From contig JBILVB010000006.1 in assembly GCA_044370695.1 (NCBI GenBank), positions 1 to 48,855 on the forward strand: a stretch of DNA of 48,855 nt. Reading direction: 5' to 3'. Position numbers and translations under genes: made by a program. Origin of the DNA: JBEIFW01 sp044370695. Lineage in GTDB: Bacteria > Actinomycetota > Acidimicrobiia > Acidimicrobiales > Ilumatobacteraceae. The notes below the pieces were generated by a model. That model was not told the DNA's origin. It searched no databases and saw only the letters and a program-made list of their open reading frames with translations. Within the stretch, counting starts at the first letter, position 1; the number at the start of each line of letters is the position of its first letter. Shown piece by piece: positions 38,392 to 46,419 of this stretch.

Positions 38392-38407
38392 CACGACTGT
38401 AGTCGTG
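38392..38407 (-). promoter_or_regulatory. Palindrome overlapping a candidate -10 box of the bc operon
   Basis: CACGACT and AGTCGTG, 7-bp arms around a 2-bp centre. On the minus strand its middle reads TACAGT (a TAnnnT -10 pattern, 38396-38401), about 37 bp before the ATG at 38359. A symmetric site lying on a -10 box is the layout of a repressor operator. The regulator is unknown. Confidence 0.4.
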
Positions 38408-38479
38408 GGGTCCGTGGGCCGGGCGAGTCCGCGTGCTCCACGTGGCGTCGTGGGTCACGGAGGGCTCGATCGGGCCGCC

Positions 38480-38579
38480 GGAGGGTCTAGCACCCCGACG
38501 ATCGGCGCTCCGAACGGCCCAGGTCAGACCCTCCCGGGCCGGCCGTGACGAGGGTCACCGGACCCGGGAGCGCCGATCG
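38480..38579. repeat. Nested inverted repeats in the divergent region
   Basis: Three perfect pairings overlap: CGATCGGCGCTCC (38499-38511) with GGAGCGCCGATCG (38567-38579); GGAGGGTCT (38480-38488) with AGACCCTCC (38526-38534); CTCCCGGG (38531-38538) with CCCGGGAG (38563-38570). They are mutually exclusive in part, as in switching RNA or multi-site operator regions. Confidence 0.5.
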
Positions 38580-38620
38580 CAGGCATCCCGGGGGATTCAC
38601 CCGCGCCGGCGGGCGCGCTC

Positions 38621-38626
38621 TAAGGT
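38621..38626 (+). promoter_or_regulatory. Candidate -10 box of the mono-heme cytochrome c gene
   Basis: TAAGGT fits TAnnnT and lies 61 bp before the GTG at 38688. TTCACC lies 19 bp upstream and could be a poor -35 element. Confidence 0.3.
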
Positions 38627-38687
38627 TCTCCGCGACCCCTGGTCGAGAGCCGGCGTGCTGCCGGAGCGCCGAGGCGAAAGGACGTAC

Positions 38688-39428
38688 GTGACCGAGATCC
38701 CCGAGCATCTCCTGAAGCGGTCGCGCGAGCGGCGTCAGGCCATGGGCCTGCCGGGCGGTGATGCGCCCGATGGCGGCTCGGCGGGGCCGGCACCGGCTGC
38801 GCCCAGTACGGCGGTGGCGAAGAAGGCCGCCGCGCCGGCGGCGGCGCCGAAGCCGGCGAAGCCTGCACCGAAGCCCGTCCCGGCCTACGTGAAGGCGGCC
38901 GAGCGCCGGCGCAAGATCCCGTTCTGGGCCGCTCCCGTCGTCGGCCTCCTGCCCCTGTGGGCCTTCCTCTACTACGGCAGCATGCAGACCCCCGAGGCGA
39001 AGGTGACGGGGCCGCTCGCCGATGGAGCGAAGGTGTACAACTCCTGCGCGTCGTGCCACGGCGGTGGCGGAGAGGGCGGCGTCGGCTACCCCTTCGTCAA
39101 CGGATCGGCCTACAAGACCTTCCCGAACATCGAGGACATGCTCAACTTCGTCTGGCACGGCAGCGAGGCCTACGTGTCGAAGGGCTCCTACGGCGATCCT
39201 GCCGTCGGGCGTAAGCCCCTCGGGCGGGGTGTGATGCCCGGGCAGAACAAGGCCGGCCTGACCGACGCCGAGATCCTGGCCGTGGTGTGTCACGAGCGCT
39301 TCGTGCTCGCCGGCAAGGAACAGAGCGGCGCCGAGTGGGACAAGTGGTGCTCGCCGGCCGCCGAGAACTACGTGAAGGTGAAAGACGGCGGCTTCGCAGC
39401 CGTGGGGATCGACACCTCCAAGGTCTGA
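38688..39428 (+). CDS. Membrane-anchored mono-heme cytochrome c
   Basis: A 246-residue cytochrome c. Residues 1-77 are a hydrophilic, Ala/Pro/Lys-rich cytoplasmic-side region that begins TEIPEHLLKRSRERR; one membrane helix follows at about 78-97; the haem domain has CASCH at 120-124 and a likely axial methionine M183 in GVMPG. Further cysteines are C201 and C221. GTG 38688 is preceded by GAAAGGA; the frame is open upstream but with non-coding character. Divergent from the bc/nuo operon, it is likely an alternative electron carrier between complex III and a terminal oxidase. The N-terminal motif is shared with the cytochrome b C-half encoded at 35862-36629. Confidence 0.88.
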   Translation: MTEIPEHLLKRSRERRQAMGLPGGDAPDGGSAGPAPAAPSTAVAKKAAAPAAAPKPAKPAPKPVPAYVKAAERRRKIPFWAAPVVGLLPLWAFLYYGSMQTPEAKVTGPLADGAKVYNSCASCHGGGGEGGVGYPFVNGSAYKTFPNIEDMLNFVWHGSEAYVSKGSYGDPAVGRKPLGRGVMPGQNKAGLTDAEILAVVCHERFVLAGKEQSGAEWDKWCSPAAENYVKVKDGGFAAVGIDTSKV

Positions 39429-39439
39429 TCCCGCGATCG

Positions 39440-39477
39440 GATGGCGCCCGGCCCAGGTCGGGCGCCATCGTCGTTTT
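39440..39477 (+). terminator. Rho-independent terminator after the cytochrome c gene
   Basis: A perfect 11-bp stem, GATGGCGCCCG (39440-39450) with CGGGCGCCATC (39459-39469), an 8-base loop, then GTCGTTTT. It lies 12 bp after the cytochrome c stop and before the next promoter. Confidence 0.75.
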
Positions 39478-39499
39478 CCGGCCCACCGTCGTGTTCGGG

Positions 39500-39505
39500 C
39501 AGGCT
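39500..39505 (+). promoter_or_regulatory. Candidate -10 box of a leaderless reductase transcript
   Basis: CAGGCT ends exactly 7 bp before the GTG at 39513, directly after the terminator at 39440-39477. No ribosome binding site fits in the 7 bp. Confidence 0.4.
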
Positions 39506-39512
39506 TGGGGCG

Positions 39513-40763
39513 GTGAGCGCGTCCACCCACGACGTCGTGGTCGTCGGCGGAGGCCCGGCGGGCGCTGCGGCCGGCTACTGGTTGGCGAGGGCCGGTCACG
39601 ACGTCTGCGTCGTGGAGCGCCACACCTTCCCGCGGGACAAGACCTGCGGTGACGCCCTTACCCCGCGGGCGCTACGGCAGCTCGACGACATGGGCCTCGC
39701 CGACGCACTGGCGCCGTTCCACCGATTCGAAGGACTCCGGGCGATCGCTCACGGCCGGGTTCTCGAACTCGGCTGGCCGAGCCACCCGGATTACCCGTCG
39801 CACGGCTGCGTCGTACGCCGTCGGGAGCTCGACCACCTCGTCGCCGACCATGCCGTGGCCGCCGGCGCCACGCTTCGCACGGGTACCGAAGCGATCGCCC
39901 CGGTACTCGACCGCGGGTTCGTACGAGGTGCGGTCGTGCAGCGCAAGGGAACCACGGCCACGGAGGAGATCCGGGGCCGGTTCGTCGTCGTCGCGGACGG
40001 CGCCAACAGCCGATTCGGGCGCGCGCTCGGCACGTTCCGGACGCGCGAATGGCCCTACGGCACGGCGATTCGTTCGTACTGGGAGAGCCCCCGGCACGCC
40101 GAACCCTGGATCGAGTCGACCCTCGACGTCACGGACCGCAACGGCAACCCGATGCCGGGATACGGCTGGATCTTCCCCGTCGGGGACGGCACGGTGAACG
40201 TAGGTGTCGGCCTCCTGTCGACCTTCCGTGACTTCAAGGGCGTCAACACCTCCCACCTCCTTGCCGACTACGTCGCGGCCGCCCCCTCCTACTGGGGCCT
40301 CGACCCCGATCGTCCGGTGTGCCGGCCGGCGGCGGGCAAGCTGCCCATGGGTGGCTCGGTCGGGCCCAAGGCGGGCCCCACCTACCTGGTCGTGGGTGAT
40401 GCCGCCGGCACGGTCAACCCGTTGAGCGGCGCCGGCATCGACTACGCCTACGAATCCGGACGGCTGGCCGCGGACATCCTCCACCAGGCGCTCGTCGGCA
40501 ACGACCCCCTCGTGCTGCAGACCTACGAGCAACTGCTGCAAGCCGAATACGGGCAGTACTTCAAGGTGGCCCGGCTGTTCGCCAAGCTCATCGGGCGACC
40601 CGCCCTCATGCGGGAGCTGACCCGGGTCGGGATGCACAGCCGCTCGCTGATGGAGTGGATGCTGCGGATCATGGCCAACCTGCTGCGGCCCGACGAGACG
40701 GGGCCCGCCGAGGCGGCCTACAAGGCGGCGGCTGCGATCGCCCGCCTGGTTCCCAACGCGTAG
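39513..40763 (+). CDS. Geranylgeranyl-reductase-family FAD flavoprotein
   Basis: A 416-residue FAD-dependent reductase that saturates isoprenoid double bonds. The N-terminal dinucleotide-binding site is VVVVGGGPAGAAAGYWLARAG (about residues 8-28), followed by the family motif FPRDKTCGDALTPRAL, and a second FAD motif VVGDAAGTVNPLSGAGIDYA near residue 315. In actinobacteria a member (MenJ) reduces the beta-isoprene unit of menaquinone, and homologues often lie beside nuo genes. The neighbouring respiratory genes make that the likeliest role, but archaeal-type lipid or carotenoid reduction is possible. GTG 39513 begins the protein just before the first beta strand; an upstream start would overlap the terminator. 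Confidence 0.85.
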   Translation: MSASTHDVVVVGGGPAGAAAGYWLARAGHDVCVVERHTFPRDKTCGDALTPRALRQLDDMGLADALAPFHRFEGLRAIAHGRVLELGWPSHPDYPSHGCVVRRRELDHLVADHAVAAGATLRTGTEAIAPVLDRGFVRGAVVQRKGTTATEEIRGRFVVVADGANSRFGRALGTFRTREWPYGTAIRSYWESPRHAEPWIESTLDVTDRNGNPMPGYGWIFPVGDGTVNVGVGLLSTFRDFKGVNTSHLLADYVAAAPSYWGLDPDRPVCRPAAGKLPMGGSVGPKAGPTYLVVGDAAGTVNPLSGAGIDYAYESGRLAADILHQALVGNDPLVLQTYEQLLQAEYGQYFKVARLFAKLIGRPALMRELTRVGMHSRSLMEWMLRIMANLLRPDETGPAEAAYKAAAAIARLVPNA

Positions 40764-40764
40764 C

Positions 40765-40794
40765 GCTGCGGCGATCGAGCTAGCGGGCCGCAGC
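40765..40794. terminator. Hairpin between convergent reductase and hemL genes
   Basis: GCTGCGGC (40765-40772) pairs perfectly with GCCGCAGC (40787-40794). It spans the hemL stop codon and begins 2 bp after the reductase stop. No T-run is visible. Confidence 0.4.
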
Positions 40795-42117
40795 AACCTC
40801 GCGGGCGGCGCTTGCGGCGGTGTCGATGATCCGGTCGAGCAGGGCATCGTCGTGAGCCAGGCCGACGAAGCCCACCTCGTACGCTCCGGGCGCAAGCGCC
40901 ACGCCCCGGCGCAGCATGGCGTGGAAGAACGAGGCGTAGAGCGCGGTGTCGGTCGTCCGGGCGGTGTCGTAATCGACGGCCGGCGTCGGCGAGAAGTGCA
41001 ACCCGAACAGCGTCTCGAACGTCGGGACGACGATCGGGAGTTCAGCACCCCCGATCGCCTCTCGCAGGCCGGCCGCGAGGCGGGCGACGCGACCACGAAG
41101 GACCTCGTACACCGAGTCGTCGAGTTCGCCCAACGCAGCGAGCCCGGCCGCGGTCGCGAGCGGGTTCCCCGACAACGTGCCGGCTTGGTAGACGGGCCCG
41201 AGCGGCGCGAGGTGCTCCATCACGTCGGCCCGGCCGCCGAAGGCACCGATGGGCAGACCACCGCCGATCACCTTGCCGAAGCAGGTGAGGTCGGGCCGGA
41301 CCGCCGACACGCCCTGGAAGCCGCCCCGGGCGACCCGAAAGCCGGTGATCACCTCGTCGAACACCAGCAGGGCCCCGACTCGGTCGCACTCGGACCGGAG
41401 GCCCTCGAGGAAGCCGGGTGCCGGCGGAACCAGGCCCATGTTCGCGGCGACCGGCTCGACCATGACGCAGGCGACGTCGTCGGCCAGCGTCGGTACCACG
41501 TTGTACGGGGCCACCAGCGTCTGGCTCACGGCTGCATCGGTGACACCCGCCGAACCGGACAGCCCCAGCGTGGCGACGCCCGAGCCGCCCTCGGCGAGCA
41601 GGGCGTCGCCGTGACCGTGGTAGTTCCCCGAGAACTTGAGGACCTTGGGCCGGCCGGTGAAGCCCCGAGCCAGGCGCAGCGCCGTCATCGTCGCCTCCGT
41701 CCCGGAGTTGACGAGACGGAGCAACTCGACGGACGGCACGCGCGCCGCGATCTCCTCGGCGAGCTTGACCTCACGAGCGGTCGGCGCCCCGTAACTCGTA
41801 CCGTCGAGCGCAGCCCGCTGGATCGCATCGGTGACCACCGGATGGGCGTGACCGAGGATCACGGCGCCGTAGCTCTGCACGAGATCGACGTACTCGGCGC
41901 CCTCGACGTCCCACACCCGTGCCCCGTCGGCTCGGGACACGAAGTACGGCGTACCGCCGACCGACCGGAACGCACGCACCGGCGAGGACACACCCCCGGG
42001 GATCGCCCGCTGGGCCCGGGCGAACAGCGTGTCGTTGGTGAACGCCTCGCCCCGGCACAGGCCCGGTCGGCAGCCGGCGGCCGCACAGGCGTTTCGATCA
42101 CACACCGGCAGGCTCAT
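40780..42117 (-). CDS. hemL: Glutamate-1-semialdehyde 2,1-aminomutase with Cys-rich N-terminus
   Basis: A 445-residue PLP enzyme that converts glutamate-1-semialdehyde to 5-aminolevulinate in the C5 haem pathway. The cofactor lysine is K282 in CFGKVIGGG, with FDEVITGFR (253-261) and SGTEATMTALRLAR upstream. The canonical protein starts near residue 28 (NDTLFARAQRAIPGG). Before it is an extension with cysteines at 6, 11, 16 and 21, exactly five residues apart. The start is supported because the ATG overlaps the hemB stop by 3-4 bp (ATGA) and no good start lies between. The extension may bind a metal or redox-sense; neither is shown. The gene is cotranscribed with hemB. Confidence 0.94.
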   Translation of the reverse strand: MSLPVCDRNACAAAGCRPGLCRGEAFTNDTLFARAQRAIPGGVSSPVRAFRSVGGTPYFVSRADGARVWDVEGAEYVDLVQSYGAVILGHAHPVVTDAIQRAALDGTSYGAPTAREVKLAEEIAARVPSVELLRLVNSGTEATMTALRLARGFTGRPKVLKFSGNYHGHGDALLAEGGSGVATLGLSGSAGVTDAAVSQTLVAPYNVVPTLADDVACVMVEPVAANMGLVPPAPGFLEGLRSECDRVGALLVFDEVITGFRVARGGFQGVSAVRPDLTCFGKVIGGGLPIGAFGGRADVMEHLAPLGPVYQAGTLSGNPLATAAGLAALGELDDSVYEVLRGRVARLAAGLREAIGGAELPIVVPTFETLFGLHFSPTPAVDYDTARTTDTALYASFFHAMLRRGVALAPGAYEVGFVGLAHDDALLDRIIDTAASAAREVAAAR

Positions 42118-43103
42118 CGCAGCACCCCCGACTCGGCGAGTTCACGGGCGAAGTAGGTGAGGATCACGTCCGCACCCGCCCGTTTGACGGCCGTCAACTG
42201 TTCGAGGGCCACGACGCCGGCGTCGATCCAGCCGTTCGCGCCCGCCGCCTTGATCATCGAGTACTCGCCCGAGACGTGATAGGCGGCCACCGGGACATCG
42301 ACGGTGGCCCGAACCGCTGCGATCACGTCGAGGTAGGTGACCGCCGGCTTCACCATCACCATGTCGGCGCCCTGCTCGAGGTCGGCGACCACCTCGACCA
42401 ACGCCTCGCGGGCGTTGCGCCAGTCCTGCTGGTATCCCTTGCGGTCCCCGCCGCCGGCGATCTGGACGTCGACGGCCTCCCGGAACGGCCCGTAGAGGCC
42501 CGAGGCGTACTTGGCCGAGTAGGCGAGGATCGCAGCGTCGGCGTGTCCGGCTTCGTCGAGGCCGGCCCGGATGGCGGCGACCTGGCCGTCCATCATCCCG
42601 GAAGGAGCGACGACGTGCGCGCCGGCATCGGCCTGGGCCAGCGCCGCCCGCACGTAGAGCTCGACCGTCGCGTCGTTGTCGACCGTGCCGTCGTCGCGCA
42701 CGATCCCGCAGTGGCCGTGGTCCGTGTATTCGTCGAGGCAGCAGTCGGCCATCACGACCATGCGGTCGCCGATCTCGTCGCGCACGTCGCGCAGTGCGAC
42801 CTGCACGATGCCATCGGGATTCCACGCTTCGCTGCCCGATGCGTCCTTGCGGGTCGGCACGCCGAACAGGATCACCGCCGGGACGCCGAGGTCGGCGAGC
42901 GCACGTACCTCCTTGCGAAGGCTCTCCCGGGAATGCTGCACGACCCCCGGGAGACTGGCGATCGGCTGCGGTTCGTCGACACCCTCGCGAACGAACAACG
43001 GGGCCACGAGGTCGTCGAGGCCGAGCCGCGTCTCGGCCACGAGGCGGCGCATGGCCGCCGTCGTGCGCAGGCGGCGCGGGCGGCGGGCGGGGAAGCCGGT
43101 CAC
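42114..43103 (-). CDS. hemB: Delta-aminolevulinic acid dehydratase (porphobilinogen synthase)
   Basis: A 329-residue enzyme that joins two 5-aminolevulinate molecules to porphobilinogen, the step after HemL. Schiff-base lysines are K198 (YSAKYASG) and K252 (MVMVKPA). The metal site reads CCLDEYTDHGHC (121-132), the form with two cysteines and an aspartate that I associate with actinobacteria. GTG 43103 was chosen because it gives the normal family length and follows a TAGCAT box by exactly 7 bp; the frame is open for 87 more codons upstream but with no homology and across the promoter. The pair hemB-hemL would supply haem for the cytochromes encoded next door. Confidence 0.95.
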   Translation of the reverse strand: MTGFPARRPRRLRTTAAMRRLVAETRLGLDDLVAPLFVREGVDEPQPIASLPGVVQHSRESLRKEVRALADLGVPAVILFGVPTRKDASGSEAWNPDGIVQVALRDVRDEIGDRMVVMADCCLDEYTDHGHCGIVRDDGTVDNDATVELYVRAALAQADAGAHVVAPSGMMDGQVAAIRAGLDEAGHADAAILAYSAKYASGLYGPFREAVDVQIAGGGDRKGYQQDWRNAREALVEVVADLEQGADMVMVKPAVTYLDVIAAVRATVDVPVAAYHVSGEYSMIKAAGANGWIDAGVVALEQLTAVKRAGADVILTYFARELAESGVLR

Positions 43104-43110
43104 GGCGCCG

Positions 43111-43116
43111 ATGCTA
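43111..43116 (-). promoter_or_regulatory. Candidate -10 box of a leaderless hemB-hemL transcript
   Basis: On the minus strand TAGCAT is followed by 7 bp and the GTG start at 43103. There is no Shine-Dalgarno sequence between them. Confidence 0.5.
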
Positions 43117-43237
43117 CGGGTGACGGCCGAGCCGATGCGGGCCGAGGACGGCGAGAACGATCCTTGACCGTCCATCCTGCAGCTTGACGCCGTGTCGGCT
43201 TGATCGCCAGGGCGCCCGACCGAGAAGTACGGCAACG

Positions 43238-44125
43238 ATGGACAACCACGCCCGTCCGGCCTCCCCTGCGACCCTTCCGCCACCGCCACCGCCCCCACGG
43301 CCGTTGCCGGCGCCGATGTCGCTACCGCCGCCCCCTCCGGTTGCGACGACGCCGCCCCCGGCACCGGGGCGAGTCGATCCGTCCGGGCGCGACCGGCGCG
43401 TCCCCGAGATCCCCGCCTACATCCCCCCGGACCCCGACCCCGAGGCGGCTCCGGCCGTGCGGCCGGTGACCCGGCCGATGGCGCCCGAGCCGGTCCTCCA
43501 CTACGGGCAGATGCTCGGCCTCGGCGAACTGCACGGGCACCCCAGCCTGGCGCAGGAGTTCGCGGCGCCGGCGGCAGGGCCGGAACTCGACCCGGAGCCG
43601 GCCGAGCGGGAACGGCCGACGTGGACCGGCGGCTTCTCCCCGGCCGCGATCGCTGCGGTCGCCGCGCTCCTGCTCGCGCTCGTCGGCGGCGCTTGGTGGG
43701 TCCTGTTCGGCCGTTCCGAGAGCGCCACCCCGTCGTCCGCCCGGTTCTTCCTGAGCGCCGTCAACGCCGCGGCGTCCGGCGATTGCGCCACGGCCCTCGC
43801 AGACCTCCGCAGAAGCGGCGGGGTGCTCGAGGCGTCGACCCCCCCGTTGGGCTCGGGCCGCGAAGTCGACGCGGCGATCCAGCGACTGCGGGACGTGAGC
43901 GCGTCGTTCGCGCTGGTCGGATCGTCGGGCCCGGCGGAGATCAGGGCCGATTTCGCCACCGCCGCGCGCGGCATGTCGACGTTGGCCGGCCTGGCCGCCG
44001 CCCGCGACGGGTCCTCGCTCGACGAGACGTTCCTCCAGCAGCAGGCGGAGAGCAGCCGGTCCCTCGCGCGGGCCGTTGCGTGGTTCGACGAGCGATGCCC
44101 CGGTCTGCTCGAGGACGCAGGCTGA
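43238..44125 (+). CDS. Proline-rich single-pass membrane protein
   Basis: A 295-residue protein of unknown family. Residues about 1-130 are hydrophilic and very rich in proline (PPPPPPP and similar runs) and would lie in the cytoplasm. One membrane helix is at about 139-160 (AAIAAVAALLLALVGGAWWVLF). The remaining about 135 residues are extracytoplasmic, predicted helical and contain two cysteines (in SGDCATAL and DERCPGLL) that could pair. No catalytic motif is visible. ATG 43238 begins the polypeptide MDNHARPASP; it has no strong ribosome binding site. It is divergent from hemB and convergent with the inositol phosphate synthase gene. Confidence 0.7.
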   Translation: MDNHARPASPATLPPPPPPPRPLPAPMSLPPPPPVATTPPPAPGRVDPSGRDRRVPEIPAYIPPDPDPEAAPAVRPVTRPMAPEPVLHYGQMLGLGELHGHPSLAQEFAAPAAGPELDPEPAERERPTWTGGFSPAAIAAVAALLLALVGGAWWVLFGRSESATPSSARFFLSAVNAAASGDCATALADLRRSGGVLEASTPPLGSGREVDAAIQRLRDVSASFALVGSSGPAEIRADFATAARGMSTLAGLAAARDGSSLDETFLQQQAESSRSLARAVAWFDERCPGLLEDAG

Positions 44126-44136
44126 TCGTCGGCCGT

Positions 44137-44152
44137 GGCTGCGATCGCAGCC
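44137..44152. terminator. Perfect palindrome between convergent genes
   Basis: GGCTGCGATCGCAGCC is a 16-bp perfect palindrome in the 28-bp gap between two convergent stop codons. It can fold as a 6-bp stem with a GATC loop and may act as a bidirectional terminator. No T-run follows. Confidence 0.4.
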
Positions 44153-44153
44153 C

Positions 44154-45455
<1,302 letters not shown>

Positions 45456-45461
45456 GCGGAA

Positions 45462-45467
45462 AGTGTA
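45462..45467 (-). promoter_or_regulatory. Candidate -10 box of ino1
   Basis: On the minus strand TACACT ends 6 bp before the ATG at 45455. It lies in the AT-rich 52-bp divergent region. Confidence 0.45.
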
Positions 45468-45490
45468 GCATCTCTTCACAGATATCGGCG

Positions 45491-45496
45491 TATAAT
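45491..45496 (+). promoter_or_regulatory. Consensus -10 box of the LysR gene
   Basis: TATAAT, a perfect sigma-70 -10 hexamer, 11 bp before the ATG at 45508. It is unusual in this GC-rich window. No clear -35 box is visible. Confidence 0.5.
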
Positions 45497-45507
45497 CAGA
45501 CCTGCTG

Positions 45508-46419
45508 ATGATCAACGATCGCCTCCTCGACATCACCCTCCGGCAACTCGTCGCCCTCCGCGAGGCTGCGAACTCGCCGACTTGGGCGGTTGCGGCCGAG
45601 CGGGTCGGCGTGACCCCGTCGGCACTGTCGCAATCGCTCGCCGAACTCGAGCGTCGTCTCGGCATCCCGTTGTTCGAACCCGACGGTCGACGGCGGCGCC
45701 TGCGCGAGCAGGCCCGGGAGGTACTCGCCTTCGCCAACCGGGTCACCGCTCAGACCGGCGACCTACGGGACCACCTCGATGCCATTCGCAACGGCCATCG
45801 CGGCAGGCTTCGCGTCGGGATGATCGACGCGGCTGCGCTCTACCGGCTCCCGGGTGCGATCCGGTCCCTGCGCGAGCGACGCCCGGAGGTCGAAGTAGAG
45901 GTGGTCGTCGACAGCACGGCCAGGCTGATGGACCTCATCGACCGGGGTGAACTCGACCTCGCCGTCGTCGTGAGCCCGAACCATCGGCTGCGGGCCGAAC
46001 CGCACGGTTATCGCACCTGTGCGCTGCTCGCCGAGCCGTTCTGCGTGTATTCGCCGACTCCGGTGACGTCGCTCGCCGAAGGCAGCGGGGCACGGTGGGT
46101 GTCGTATCCCCGCGACTCGAACACCCGGGGTCTCACCGACGCCGCCCTCGCCGCTGCGGGCATCGTTCCGCAGGTCGTCACCGAGAGCGGCAATCCCGAA
46201 GTGCTCGTGCAACTGGTCCGCCTCGGCGTCGGCTGGGCGCTGCTGCCGGTCGACGTCGCCGAGCGAGGGCCCGATCCGCTCCACCCGGTTCCGGGCGGCG
46301 CGCTCCTGCGCCGCACGCTGTGTGCGGTGGAACGGGCGGACCGGCCGGCCGATCCGCTACGGGAGCACCTCACCGCCGAGCTGGTGACCGAAGCGGAGGC
46401 CCCGAGCTCTCGACCCTGA
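45508..46419 (+). CDS. LysR-family transcriptional regulator, divergent from ino1
   Basis: A 303-residue LysR-type regulator. The winged helix is at about residues 8-68 (LRQLVALREAANSPTWAVAAERVGVTPSALSQSLAELERRLGIPLFE) and the effector domain from about 95 onward (RLRVGMIDAAALYRLP). ATG 45508 starts the protein shortly before the first helix. The 52-bp divergent space to ino1 suggests it regulates inositol synthesis, perhaps sensing a sugar phosphate or inositol; the ligand is unknown. Its 3' end overlaps the convergent HAD gene by 63 bp. Confidence 0.9.
   Translation: MINDRLLDITLRQLVALREAANSPTWAVAAERVGVTPSALSQSLAELERRLGIPLFEPDGRRRRLREQAREVLAFANRVTAQTGDLRDHLDAIRNGHRGRLRVGMIDAAALYRLPGAIRSLRERRPEVEVEVVVDSTARLMDLIDRGELDLAVVVSPNHRLRAEPHGYRTCALLAEPFCVYSPTPVTSLAEGSGARWVSYPRDSNTRGLTDAALAAAGIVPQVVTESGNPEVLVQLVRLGVGWALLPVDVAERGPDPLHPVPGGALLRRTLCAVERADRPADPLREHLTAELVTEAEAPSSRP

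Larger units (their letters stand above)
38360..38687. other. 328-bp divergent intergenic region
   Basis: This gap separates the starts of the bc/nuo operon (minus) and the mono-heme cytochrome c gene (plus). It holds a 16-bp palindrome at 38392-38407, a nested set of inverted repeats at 38480-38579 and a TAAGGT box at 38621-38626. I see no convincing gene in it, although the minus-strand frame stays open to 38458. Confidence 0.6.

Noticed and set aside
42699..42760. HemB metal site with Asp replacing one zinc cysteine as an anomaly
   Set aside because: The C-L-D-E-[YF]-T-D-H-G-H-C pattern is, as I recall, the normal form in actinobacterial HemB.
43104..43364. 87-codon N-terminal extension of hemB
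   Set aside because: The extension has no similarity to the HemB family, crosses a TAGCAT promoter box, and overlaps the divergent proline-rich gene. GTG 43103 gives the normal length.
44137..44152. GCGATCGC octamer as a possible HIP1-like genomic repeat
   Set aside because: The octamer recurs only occasionally in the window (for example near 43647), as expected from GC content, so I do not claim a dispersed repeat.
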